From the NCBI GenBank assembly GCA_035689345.1, contig DASSLR010000100.1:1-52767 (forward strand): a stretch of DNA of 52,767 nt, read 5' to 3'. The notes under the pieces were generated by a model. It was not told the origin of the DNA. It made no database searches and saw only the letters and a list, made by a program, of their open reading frames with translations. Origin of the DNA: CF-118 sp035689345. Its GTDB lineage: Bacteria; Chloroflexota; Dormibacteria; Dormibacterales; Dormibacteraceae. Shown piece by piece: positions 1-7,281 of this stretch. Each line of letters opens with the position of its first letter. Within the stretch, counting starts at the first letter, position 1. The translations under genes were made by a program, and so were the position numbers.

Positions 1-1228
1 CGCTGCGCAGCGCGGTCGCGATGCGCGATGCGGGGCCGGCGATCGCCAGCAGAACCGTGGGCAACGCGTGTCCCGGCACCGATCCCCCGCCCACCGCGGA
101 CTCGCCCTCGATCAGCTTCACGTCGACCCCGCGCTCGATGAGCTTGACCGACCACATGGCGGCGCGGCGCCGCACGTCCGCGACCGGCGCCCGCAGCATG
201 CGCTCGACCGGGATCTCGTCCGCGCGACCGGCGAGTCGTTGCTGGACCGTCGCCTCGAGCGCGGCGAGCGTCATCTTGTCGATGCGTACCGCGCGAGCGA
301 GCGGGTGTCGCGCCATCCTGTTCACCGCCTGCGCGCCGCCCAGCACGATGCCCGCTTGCGGCCCTCCGAACAGCTTGTCCCCCGAGAACGTGACCACGTC
401 GCAACGAGCCACGGATTCGGCGACGGTCGGCTCGGCGGCGATCGGTTCCACGGCTCCGCTGCCGAGGTCGTCGATGAGGAGCACGCCGTGGCGGCGCGCG
501 ACGTCCTGCATGGCCTGCAGCGTCACCGACTCCGTGAACCCGCTGACCGTGTAGTTGGACGTGTGCACGCGCAGCAGCGCCGCGGTGCGGGGCGTGATCG
601 CGTCCTCGTAGTCGGAGGCGCGCGTGCGGTTGGTGGTGCCCACCTCGACCATGCGCGCGCCCGACAGGCGCATCACGTCGGGCATGCGGAACGAGCCGCC
701 GATCTCGACCTGCTGGCCGCGCGACACGATGACCTCCCGACCCTTGCAGAGCGCGGTCAGGGCCAGCAGGACCGCGGCCGCGTTGTTGTTGACGACGAGC
801 GCCGCTTCGGCGCCGAAGAGGCGGATGAGCGGCGCCGCGAGCAGCCCGGCGCGCTCGCCCCGCTTGCCGGTCGAGAGGTCGAGCTCGAGGTTGCTGTACG
901 ACGCGGCCACGCTCAACGCCTCGAGCGCCGCGCGCGACAGCGGAGCGCGGCCGAGGTTGGTGTGCAGGATCACCCCGGTGGCGTTGATCACGCGCCGGAG
1001 GCGGGGCGCGACCTCGGCACGCAACCGCGACTCGACGCGGCTCAGGCGTTCGTCGCCGTCCGCGGGCTCGGCCAGTCTTTCGGACTTCACCTGCTCCCGG
1101 ATGGCCGCGACGACGCGCTCCCGGCCGAACTCGCCCACCAGCGCCGCGTACGGCGGCTCGTTGATGAGCGTGCCTACAGCAGGCAGGGCGACAGCGCGTT
1201 GAACCCTGGGACTCCGTAGCCGATGCAT
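1..1228 (-). CDS. selA: L-seryl-tRNA(Sec) selenium transferase SelA (3' end beyond window)
   Basis: SelA is a PLP enzyme that converts seryl-tRNA(Sec) to selenocysteinyl-tRNA(Sec) using selenophosphate. Reading leftward from the ATG at 1228, about 409 residues are visible. They carry family signatures: VINATGVILHTNLGR near residue 78, YSNLELDLSTGKRGER, the VVNNNAAA loop, VGTTNRTR, and the PLP-binding segment FSGDKLFGGPQAG with the lysine near residue 285. The C-terminus (about 50 residues by family length) is cut by the window edge. The start overlaps the end of the upstream M50 protease gene by 55 bp; an N-terminus of the type RAVALPAVGTLI is usual for SelA. No SelB, SelD or tRNA-Sec is in the window. 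The family call is secure; the exact start is less certain because no strong ribosome binding site is seen. Confidence 0.93.
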   Translation of the reverse strand, partial: MHRLRSPRVQRAVALPAVGTLINEPPYAALVGEFGRERVVAAIREQVKSERLAEPADGDERLSRVESRLRAEVAPRLRRVINATGVILHTNLGRAPLSRAALEALSVAASYSNLELDLSTGKRGERAGLLAAPLIRLFGAEAALVVNNNAAAVLLALTALCKGREVIVSRGQQVEIGGSFRMPDVMRLSGARMVEVGTTNRTRASDYEDAITPRTAALLRVHTSNYTVSGFTESVTLQAMQDVARRHGVLLIDDLGSGAVEPIAAEPTVAESVARCDVVTFSGDKLFGGPQAGIVLGGAQAVNRMARHPLARAVRIDKMTLAALEATVQQRLAGRADEIPVERMLRAPVADVRRRAAMWSVKLIERGVDVKLIEGESAVGGGSVPGHALPTVLLAIAGPASRIATALRS

Positions 1229-1881
1229 TGGCCCAATGAGATTAGGCTCGCGGGCGTGTAGAAGGGCGACATCACGAGGCTGAGCACGGGCACGCGGAAC
1301 ACGCTGCCGATGAAGATGACCACGATGGCGCCGATCCAGATCTGCTGCCGGTGGCTGGCGACGGTGTAGAAGAAGCGCGGGTTGCGGCCGCGGAAGATCG
1401 CCTCGATGATGTCCCAGCCGTCGAGGCCGGGAATCGGCAGCAGCTGGAAGGCGAACAGAGACACGTTCAGGAACCAGATCGCGTAGAGCAGGTAGGTGAC
1501 GATGTCCAGGGGAGAGCTGATCGAGACGTCGGCGCCGGCCCCGCGCAGAACCCGGAGGATGACGCCGAAGACCACCGCCGCGATGAGGTTTGCCGCGGGC
1601 CCGCCAAGCTCGTAAAGGATCTTCTGCCCCGTCGAGCTGATCCGGTTCGGCTGCACCGGCACCTTCCTCCCCCAGCCGACGAGCGCGATGAGGACAGCGA
1701 TCACGCCGAGCGGATCGAGGAAGCGGCGCGGATTCCAGGTGAAGTAGCCGAAATAGCGGACGGAACGGTCGCCGAGTAAGTAAGCCGCGGCGGCGTGGCC
1801 CATCTCGTGCACGGGGATGTCGATGAGCAGGGCAGGCACGAGCATCACGGCCGCGACGAGGAAGAAGCCGAGGCCGGTCAC
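1174..1881 (-). CDS. Site-2 protease family (M50) membrane metalloprotease
   Basis: A 235-aa polytopic membrane protein. The zinc motif HEMGH (residues 25-29) lies in the first membrane segment. GPAAN (about 94-98) matches the conserved M50 GPxxN motif. PIPGLDGWD (about 149-157) matches the LDG motif that supplies the third metal ligand. It belongs to the short prokaryotic group with no PDZ or CBS domain, which cleaves membrane-embedded substrates. The start is GTG at 1881, three bases after the stop of the upstream small gene. The 3' end runs into selA, so the two are probably cotranscribed. The substrate is unknown; the ECF sigma/membrane partner pair in this window is about 11 kb away and not obviously linked. 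Confidence 0.9.
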   Translation of the reverse strand: MTGLGFFLVAAVMLVPALLIDIPVHEMGHAAAAYLLGDRSVRYFGYFTWNPRRFLDPLGVIAVLIALVGWGRKVPVQPNRISSTGQKILYELGGPAANLIAAVVFGVILRVLRGAGADVSISSPLDIVTYLLYAIWFLNVSLFAFQLLPIPGLDGWDIIEAIFRGRNPRFFYTVASHRQQIWIGAIVVIFIGSVFRVPVLSLVMSPFYTPASLISLGQCIGYGVPGFNALSPCLL

Positions 1882-1884
1882 TGG

Positions 1885-2148
1885 TTATTCGATCGGGATC
1901 TTGTCGACGGAGCGCGGCCGTCGCCGCACGGTGCTGCGTCTCACGGTGCGCCGGCCGGTGCCGGTGCGCTCGGGCGGGCCGGCGGTGACGCGGTGCTCAT
2001 AGATCAGGACGAGCGCCGTGATCAGCTCCCGCTGCGCATTCAACAGGTGCACCTGGGCGCGCGGCGGGACCATGTCGGAAAGAATGTTGCCGATGCGCGT
2101 CGCGAGCTCGTTGATGAGCTCGATGGCGCGCTCTCCGTCCCGGCTCAC
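1885..2148 (-). CDS. Small helical protein coupled to the ArsA-type ATPase
   Basis: An 87-aa protein starting at a GTG that overlaps the ATPase stop codon in a GTGA junction, which implies translational coupling. The first 55 residues look amphipathic and helical (for example ELINELATRIGNILSDMVPP). The last 30 are basic and Arg/Thr-rich with repeated RRTVRRSTVRRR-like stretches. No family is recognised. The tight coupling suggests a role with the ATPase, perhaps as a nucleic acid- or membrane-surface-binding accessory; that is inference. The basic tail could also be a poorly constrained extension. Confidence 0.6.
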   Translation of the reverse strand: MSRDGERAIELINELATRIGNILSDMVPPRAQVHLLNAQRELITALVLIYEHRVTAGPPERTGTGRRTVRRSTVRRRPRSVDKIPIE

Positions 2149-3326
2149 TTCTTCACCTGCGGACGCTTGGCGAAGCGGACGCGCAGCGTGCCGTCGTCGA
2201 TGACGGCGCCGGCGGTCTCCCGCTGGGCCAGCACCCGCGGCAGCGTGATCTCCCGCCGGTAGTTCCCGACGGTCACGTAGAGCTCGCCGTTGTGGCGGCT
2301 CAGGTCGACGTCCTCGCGATCCAGGAACGGCACGTCGAGCGACAGCACGTAGTCGGCGCCGTCCTTCTGGATGCGCTGCGGACTTGCCGTGACAAATCGA
2401 TCGATCGGGTCCCTGTCCCCGTAAACCGCGGCGGCCATGCGCCGCAGCATCTTCTCGCCCACCACCTCGCTGTCGAACAGGGGCACGTTGAAGATGGGGA
2501 TGCCCGCGAACGATTGCTCCACCTCCGCCTGGTAGCGCTTGTGGATGCGCTGCCATTTCTTGAACAGCTCGTCGTGCAGCTCGCCGGGCAGAAGCCGGTT
2601 GACTATGACCGCGTCGGTCACGTAGCCGAAAAGGCTCAGGTAGCTGAACGCCCGCTTGGCTTCCTTGACCACCATCTTCTCGAGGTTGAGCACGATCCGC
2701 ACCGTCGTGATCGCCGGGTCGGTCAGCACCTTGCGCATGCCGTCGAGGTCGAGCAGCAGGTCTTTCAACGACGCGAAGATCTCGTCGCTCGGCAGCGGAA
2801 TGTCCAGCAGCGGCTGGAGCACCGGCCGCGCCACCCTCATCGCGCGACGCTCCCATGGGTACACCTTGTCGAGCCACCAGCGCGCGGCATCCGGAAAGGT
2901 GAGCAGCTGCAGGGTCTCGCCGGTCGGCGCGCAATCGACGATCAGCACGTCGTGCTCGTCGCGCTGCGCATAGTGCTTGATCCACATGAGCGACGCGATC
3001 TCGTCCATGCCCGGCGGGTTGGCGACCTCCTCGGCGACCACCTCATCCAACCCTTGCGTCGCGAAAACCTCGACCGCGTACTCGTGCAGCCGCGCCCAGT
3101 GGCGCTGCATCTCGTGCAGGGCGGAGATCTCGTGCGCCCACAGGTTGTCACCGACCTGCGTCATCGACGTGCCGAGCTCGACGTCGAACGAGTCGCCCAG
3201 CGAGTGGGCGGGGTCGGTGCTCATCACCACCGTGCGGTAGCCGGACTGCGCGCACAGCTCGGCGGTGGCGGCTGCGACCGACGTCTTGCCCACCCCGCCC
3301 TTGCCCGTGAACAGAATGACGCGCAC
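2145..3326 (-). CDS. ArsA-family ATPase with C-terminal HSP20-like domain
   Basis: 393 aa. The deviant Walker A motif TGKGGVGKTS sits at residues 7-16, the switch region STDPAHSLGDSFD follows near 36-48, and VDCAPTGETLQLL near 130 matches the switch II/signature of ArsA/GET3 ATPases. After about residue 310 the sequence has the beta-rich ArsA_HSP20 domain (YVLSLDVPFLDREDVDL, then EITLPRVL). Such single-domain proteins are common in Actinobacteria, Chloroflexi and Cyanobacteria and are more plausibly GET3-like targeting or chaperone ATPases than arsenite pumps. No arsB, arsC or arsR is nearby. It is followed by the coupled small gene and the M50 protease, all minus strand. Confidence 0.88.
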   Translation of the reverse strand: MRVILFTGKGGVGKTSVAAATAELCAQSGYRTVVMSTDPAHSLGDSFDVELGTSMTQVGDNLWAHEISALHEMQRHWARLHEYAVEVFATQGLDEVVAEEVANPPGMDEIASLMWIKHYAQRDEHDVLIVDCAPTGETLQLLTFPDAARWWLDKVYPWERRAMRVARPVLQPLLDIPLPSDEIFASLKDLLLDLDGMRKVLTDPAITTVRIVLNLEKMVVKEAKRAFSYLSLFGYVTDAVIVNRLLPGELHDELFKKWQRIHKRYQAEVEQSFAGIPIFNVPLFDSEVVGEKMLRRMAAAVYGDRDPIDRFVTASPQRIQKDGADYVLSLDVPFLDREDVDLSRHNGELYVTVGNYRREITLPRVLAQRETAGAVIDDGTLRVRFAKRPQVKK

Positions 3327-3350
3327 TGCCTGAGTTTAGACGGGAGCCTG

Positions 3351-3866
3351 TCAGACGCTGGTTCGGGCCTTGCTCTCCGTGATGTTCTCTTCGACCAGCG
3401 TTTCCACGTGGCGGAGGATCTGCAGCGCGACCTCGGTGTTCTCGCGGATCGCGTTGAGGATCTGCACGTTCTGCTGGTCGGCCTTGTCCGCCTCGGCCGA
3501 CGCGTGCTCGAGCGTGAGCCGGTCCTTCTGCGCCTGGCGGTTGCCCGCGAGCAGCAGCACCGGCCCCGTGTAAGCCGCCTGGACGCTGAACAGGAGGTTG
3601 AGGAGGATGAAGGGGAACGGGTCCCAACGGTGGATCCAGCCGTAGACGTTGATCAGCACCCACGTCGCGACGGCCGCCGTCTGGACGATGAGGAACGTCC
3701 AGGAACCGATGCCCGCCGCGATGCGGTCGGCCAGCTTTTCGCCAAAGGACGCCTGGTCGTGATGGACGACGTTGACCGGATGGAGATGAGGCTCGCCTTT
3801 GCCCGGCACGCGCGGCCTGTAACCTGCCGGCGAATCGCCCGGCGTGATGGATGTGTCGACGGCCAT
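3351..3866 (-). CDS. DUF1003 membrane protein
   Basis: 171 aa. Two membrane helices (about residues 55-75 and 87-107) flank the DUF1003 hallmark GSWTFLIVQT...WVLINVYGW...WDPFPFILLNLLFS. A long charged helix follows (about 108-165) containing RQAQKDRLTLEHASAEADKADQQN. DUF1003 proteins have been called cyclic nucleotide-binding-like or CorA-like, but no biochemical role is firmly established. It lies 24 bp upstream of the ArsA-type gene on the same strand and may start that transcription unit. Confidence 0.85.
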   Translation of the reverse strand: MAVDTSITPGDSPAGYRPRVPGKGEPHLHPVNVVHHDQASFGEKLADRIAAGIGSWTFLIVQTAAVATWVLINVYGWIHRWDPFPFILLNLLFSVQAAYTGPVLLLAGNRQAQKDRLTLEHASAEADKADQQNVQILNAIRENTEVALQILRHVETLVEENITESKARTSV

Positions 3867-3916
3867 GCGGCCGCAACTCTAGCCCAGAGGACCGCGGCTT
3901 AAGCCGCCCTAAACCC

Positions 3917-4261
3917 CTACTTGATGAGCTGAGGGATGGTCACCGCGCCGGCGCCGAGAAGCACCACCATCGCCGCCGCGACGACCGCCAGGCGGACGAG
4001 GTCGTTGCGGAAATAGGGCACGCGGTCCAGGGGGATCGAGGGGTCCGCCGACTCGACCACCATGCGGCCGCCGCGGCCCTTCAGGATGCGATTGCTCCCG
4101 CCCAGCGACATCTCGACCGCGCGGACCGTCGCCTGGTCGCCGCCCACGCGGGCCTGGGAGACCGAGCGCTGGGAGGTGACGGTGCCGCCTACCGCCGGCG
4201 CGGAGGCTTTGATGGGCGGGCGGTAGCGGGCGCGTGCCTTGCGGCGGGACTTGCGACTCAT
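3917..4261 (-). CDS. Small single-pass membrane protein, hypothetical
   Basis: 114 aa from the ATG at 4261. The N-terminus is very basic (MSRKSRRKARARYRPP). The middle contains RAVEMSLGGSNRILKGRGG. A single hydrophobic segment (LVRLAVVAAAMVVLLGAGAVTIP) lies at the C-terminal end, so the protein is probably tail-anchored with a cytoplasmic domain. An in-frame start at 4378 was rejected because it would read through the structured leader. The gene has its own consensus promoter about 160 bp upstream. Function unknown. Confidence 0.65.
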   Translation of the reverse strand: MSRKSRRKARARYRPPIKASAPAVGGTVTSQRSVSQARVGGDQATVRAVEMSLGGSNRILKGRGGRMVVESADPSIPLDRVPYFRNDLVRLAVVAAAMVVLLGAGAVTIPQLIK

Positions 4262-4263
4262 GG

Positions 4264-4386
4264 GGTTTGAGTCTAGCGGCAGCCGGCCCCACCACCGGTT
4301 TGGGGAGGTGCAGGCAGGCGGTGGGGTGGGACGTGGGCCGTGGTGCTCCGCCTGCCTGTTTTGGGCCGTGGGACTCAACCGGCTGG
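4264..4386 (-). ncRNA. Candidate structured 5' leader with alternative outer stems
   Basis: Between the promoter at 4421-4449 and the ATG at 4261 lies a leader of roughly 150 nt rich in inverted repeats. An 11-bp perfect inverted repeat pairs 4311-4321 (CAGGCAGGCGG) with 4348-4358. An outer stem pairs 4264-4273 (GGTTTGAGTC) with 4372-4380. A second possible stem pairs 4280-4286 (CAGCCGG) with 4379-4385. The last two share bases and cross, so they are mutually exclusive or form a pseudoknot. It matches no riboswitch known to me. It could be a cis-regulatory leader or an independent small RNA. The pairings are seen directly; function is inferred. Confidence 0.45.
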
Positions 4387-4420
4387 ATCGTGGGCTACGA
4401 CATGTTGTGTCCCAGGTGCA

Positions 4421-4449
4421 GTTATAACCCCGGATGTTGAGGCTGTCAA
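4421..4449 (-). promoter_or_regulatory. Consensus sigma-70 type promoter
   Basis: On the minus strand, TTGACA (4444-4449) is followed by exactly 17 bp and TATAAC (4421-4426). The -35 box begins a few bases after the stop codon of the MFS gene. It would start transcription near 4414, toward the small membrane protein gene. This is the best housekeeping promoter in the window. Confidence 0.75.
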
Positions 4450-4453
4450 GCCT

Positions 4454-5701
4454 TTACACGTCGCCGACCGGCTCCGGTTGTGTGCGCAGGCGGATGGGCC
4501 CGGCCAGGATCCACACGCCCGAGAGCAGGCTGACCGCGATGCCGACCCAGATCGCGGGCAGCACGCCGTACACGGTGCCGATGGTGCCGCCGATGAACGC
4601 GCCGATGGGGATGGTGCCCCAGATGATCGTGCGCACGGTGGCGTTCATCCGGCCCTGCACGCGATCCGGGGTGATGGCCTGGCGCAGGCTGACCTGGGTG
4701 ATGTTGTAGACCGGGTTGACCCAGCTGCCGATGAAGAATGAAACGATCAACAGAGGAATGGCAAAACCGTACTGAGCCAGCGGAACCAGGATTAGTGAAA
4801 GTCCGCCCGCGGTGATGCTGACGAACAGCGTCGGCCCGACGCCGATGCGGTCGGAGATCCACGACGCGCTCAGCGCACCGATGAGGCCTCCGACAGCGCC
4901 CGCCGCGAAGACGATGCCCACGACGCCGGGCGTGAGGTGCAGGAACCGATACACGAAGATCAGGTAGACCGCAAAGGCAATGTTGCCGCCGAAGTTCGAC
5001 GTCGCAGTGCTGCCGGCGATGCGGGAGATGGTGGGGTTACCGAGCACGAACCGGATCCCCTCCCACATCTCCGCGAAGAAGCCGCTGCGGCCGCCTTCTG
5101 ACGCTGGCTTCGGCGCCGGCTCAGGCCTGCGGATCCACCAAAGCGATAGCACCGAGATGAGGAACGAGGTGGCGTCGGCCGTGACCGCGCGTGCGGCGCC
5201 GACGAGCTGGATGAGGAATCCCGCGAGCGCCGGACCGACCATCTGCGCCACCGAGCCTGTCACCTGCAGCTTGCTGTTGCCTTCGATCAGGTCGCCACGC
5301 GAGATGATCGCGGGCAGATACGACTGATAGGCGACGTCGAAGAAGACCGTGCCGATGCCGACCAGCAGGGCGACGACGTACAGCTGCTCGATGGTCAGCG
5401 CGTTGAGCGTGAACGCCACCGGCACGCTGCCGAGCGCCGCGAGGCGCAGCACGTCGCAGGCGATCATGATCGGGCGCCGGCGGATGCGGTCGGCGTACAC
5501 GCCCGCGATGAGACCGAGCACTGGGAACGCGAGGAACTGCAGCGCCTCCAGCAGCCCTACCTGGAACGGCGTGGCGCTGAGGATGAGGATGGCGACGGTG
5601 GGCAAGGCCAGCGTGCTGACCTGGCTGCCGAGCTCGCTGATGGCCTGGCCCCACCAGAGCTTCAGGAACTCGCCGTCGCGCCAAAGCTTGGGCTGAAACA
5701 C
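4454..5701 (-). CDS. MFS transporter (MFS_3 / exporter-type)
   Basis: 415 aa with 12 predicted membrane helices. The N-terminus MFQPKLWRDGEFLKLWWGQ is typical of the MFS_3 (EntS-like) exporter group. The loop 2-3 motif GVYADRIRRRP near residues 67-77 fits MFS motif A, and ALSASWISDRIGVGP is the second-half counterpart. Substrate unknown; the family includes macrolide, siderophore and drug exporters. It stands alone, with the small membrane protein gene downstream under its own promoter. Confidence 0.85.
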   Translation of the reverse strand: MFQPKLWRDGEFLKLWWGQAISELGSQVSTLALPTVAILILSATPFQVGLLEALQFLAFPVLGLIAGVYADRIRRRPIMIACDVLRLAALGSVPVAFTLNALTIEQLYVVALLVGIGTVFFDVAYQSYLPAIISRGDLIEGNSKLQVTGSVAQMVGPALAGFLIQLVGAARAVTADATSFLISVLSLWWIRRPEPAPKPASEGGRSGFFAEMWEGIRFVLGNPTISRIAGSTATSNFGGNIAFAVYLIFVYRFLHLTPGVVGIVFAAGAVGGLIGALSASWISDRIGVGPTLFVSITAGGLSLILVPLAQYGFAIPLLIVSFFIGSWVNPVYNITQVSLRQAITPDRVQGRMNATVRTIIWGTIPIGAFIGGTIGTVYGVLPAIWVGIAVSLLSGVWILAGPIRLRTQPEPVGDV

Positions 5702-5736
5702 GGCCTCTTATGATGCCGTGGCCCGCGAAGCGACCT

Positions 5737-6120
5737 CTAGACTTCGGTCGTCAGCTCCGCGTACTCCTCTTCGCTGATGAGGTCTTCGAGCTCGGCGCGG
5801 TCGTCGATGCGCACCCTGACGAGCCATCCCGATCCGTAAGGCTCGGCGTTGACGAGGTCGGGAGTCTCGAGTACTTCGGAGTTCACCTCCACGACCTCAC
5901 CGCTGATGGGCGCCTCGAGCGGCGACGATGCGTCGTCGGACTCCACGTGGCCCATGCGTCGCCGCGCGCGCAGCAGGTCGCCGAGGTCGGGCAGGTCCAG
6001 CGAGGTGATCTCCCCCATCTGGTCCTGCAGGTAATCGCTCACCCCGAGAACCGCGACGTCGTCCTCGAGCCGGACCCAGATGTGGGCGGCGCTGAACCGA
6101 AGTTGGGTCGCCTGGGACAT
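5737..6120 (-). CDS. GcvH-like protein lacking the lipoyl-lysine
   Basis: 127 aa, the normal GcvH length and layout. It has AAHIWVRLEDDVAVLGVSDY at the N-terminus, then GEITSLDLPDLGDLL. The stretch GHVESDDASSPLEAPISGEV occupies the place of the lipoylation hairpin, normally ESVKAVSD. The lysine position (residue 63) is Asp in the DNA (GAC), so the protein cannot be lipoylated there. No gcvT or gcvP is nearby. It may be a structural or regulatory GcvH paralog. The gene starts at an ATG (6120) and is monocistronic as far as can be seen. Confidence 0.8.
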   Translation of the reverse strand: MSQATQLRFSAAHIWVRLEDDVAVLGVSDYLQDQMGEITSLDLPDLGDLLRARRRMGHVESDDASSPLEAPISGEVVEVNSEVLETPDLVNAEPYGSGWLVRVRIDDRAELEDLISEEEYAELTTEV

Positions 6121-6154
6121 ACCGGAATAATGCGCCCGCGACGTTAAGCCGGGT

Positions 6155-6250
6155 GTGCGATTCCTTCTCTTGATTGCAGTCGCCGCGATCCTGATCTGGC
6201 TCGGGAGCCTTCTGTGGCAGATGCTTCAGTCGACTGGGAATACTTTCTAG
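6155..6250 (+). CDS. Possible 31-aa single-pass membrane peptide
   Basis: A GTG-initiated reading frame encodes a short peptide that is almost entirely one hydrophobic helix (FLLLIAVAAILIWLGSLLW) with a polar C-terminus QSTGNTF. It fills the gap between the GcvH-like gene and the end of ychF and stops one base before the ychF stop. No good Shine-Dalgarno sequence is present. The membrane-helix composition is not expected by chance in an intergenic gap, but the peptide is too short to be sure. Confidence 0.35.
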   Translation: MRFLLLIAVAAILIWLGSLLWQMLQSTGNTF

Positions 6251-6251
6251 C

Positions 6252-7265
6252 TCAGCGACCGGTCCTGAAGAAGACGACGTCCCCGTCCTGCACCAGGTAG
6301 TCGCGTCCCTCGACGCGCAGGCGTCCGGCCGCGCGCAGCGCGTCCATGGAGCCGGCCTGGACGAACTCGTCCACGGAAGTGACCTCGGCCTTTATGAAGT
6401 GTTTCTCGAAATCGGTGTGGATCTTGGCCGCCGCCTGCGGTGCGGGCGAATCGCGCTCGCAGGGCCATGCACGCGCCTCGGGTTCGCCGGCGGTGAAATA
6501 GGTGATGAGGCCGCCGGCCTCCCACACCGCGCGCGCCACTCGACCGAGACCGGACTCGTCGATGCCGTAGCCCGCGCGCATCTCCTTCTCTTCGGCCGGA
6601 TCGAGCTGGCCGAGCTCTGACTCGAGTCCCGCGGACAGCACGATCGCGGGAGCGCCCTCCTCGTTGGCCAGTCCGACGACCTTCATCGCGCCGTCGCCAC
6701 CTGAGGGCAACAGCTCCTCCGCGACGTTGGCCACGTAAACGGAGGGCTTCAGCGTCACCGGGAAGATGCTCTTGAGCAGGTCCCGATCGTCAGCTTCGAG
6801 CGCCAGCGTGCGCAGTGGCTTGCCGCTGTCGAGGTGCGCCTTCGCCGCGTTCAGCGCATCGGTCTCGCGCTGCGCGTCCTTTTTGCCGGCGCGCGCCTCC
6901 TTGGCGACGACGTCGAGCCGCTTCTCGATGGACGTCAGGTCGGCGAGCACAAGGTCGAGGGTGAACTCGTCCAGCTCGACCACCGGCTGCTGTTCAGGTC
7001 CGAAACAACGGACGACTTTGACCAGCACGTCGGCCTGGCGCGCGAACGCGACACGCTGGGCACGGCTGCCGGGGGGCGTGTCCTCGACGCGCACCTGTGC
7101 GGGGGTCGTCTTCTTCGGCTTGACCGCGTCTGCCAGCCTTAGCAGGCGCTCGTCGGGCACGTCGACCATGCCCACGCCGTCCGCTCCGCGTCCGGCGGTC
7201 AGCGCGTTGAAGAGCGTGGTCTTGCCGGACCCAGGCGGCCCGACGATCGCTACTGAAACTGGCAT
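6252..7265 (-). CDS. ychF: YchF/OLA1-family P-loop ATPase
   Basis: 337 aa. G1 motif GPPGSGKTTLFNAL starts at residue 9. The base-specificity motif is NVAE in place of NKxD, as in YchF, which prefers ATP over GTP. The C-terminal TGS domain ends with LRVEGRDYLVQDGDVVFFR. The segment FTAGEPEARAWPCERDSPAPQAAAKIH resembles YchF proteins but is slightly altered from the usual EVRAWTIRKGTKAPQAAG. YchF associates with ribosomes and modulates translation and redox stress responses. It is 16 bp downstream of lysC on the same strand. Confidence 0.93.
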   Translation of the reverse strand: MPVSVAIVGPPGSGKTTLFNALTAGRGADGVGMVDVPDERLLRLADAVKPKKTTPAQVRVEDTPPGSRAQRVAFARQADVLVKVVRCFGPEQQPVVELDEFTLDLVLADLTSIEKRLDVVAKEARAGKKDAQRETDALNAAKAHLDSGKPLRTLALEADDRDLLKSIFPVTLKPSVYVANVAEELLPSGGDGAMKVVGLANEEGAPAIVLSAGLESELGQLDPAEEKEMRAGYGIDESGLGRVARAVWEAGGLITYFTAGEPEARAWPCERDSPAPQAAAKIHTDFEKHFIKAEVTSVDEFVQAGSMDALRAAGRLRVEGRDYLVQDGDVVFFRTGR

Positions 7266-7281
7266 CTAGTCAAAACGCGCT

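Noticed and set aside
68..1219. Long plus-strand frame opposite the first gene (383 aa)
   Set aside because: It is rich in Arg/His/Asp with no fold signature, and the opposite strand reads as a continuous SelA with all family motifs.
1..1228. UGA-encoded selenoprotein gene near selA
   Set aside because: No neighbouring frame is interrupted by an in-frame TGA with matching coding sequence on both sides.
2145..3326. Arsenite efflux ATPase
   Set aside because: A single ATPase domain with HSP20 tail and no arsB, arsC, arsD or arsR nearby; the motif match is to the ArsA/GET3 family broadly.
2292..3902. 536-aa plus-strand frame opposite arsA and DUF1003
   Set aside because: High-GC antisense shadow; the minus strand carries clear ArsA and DUF1003 domains.
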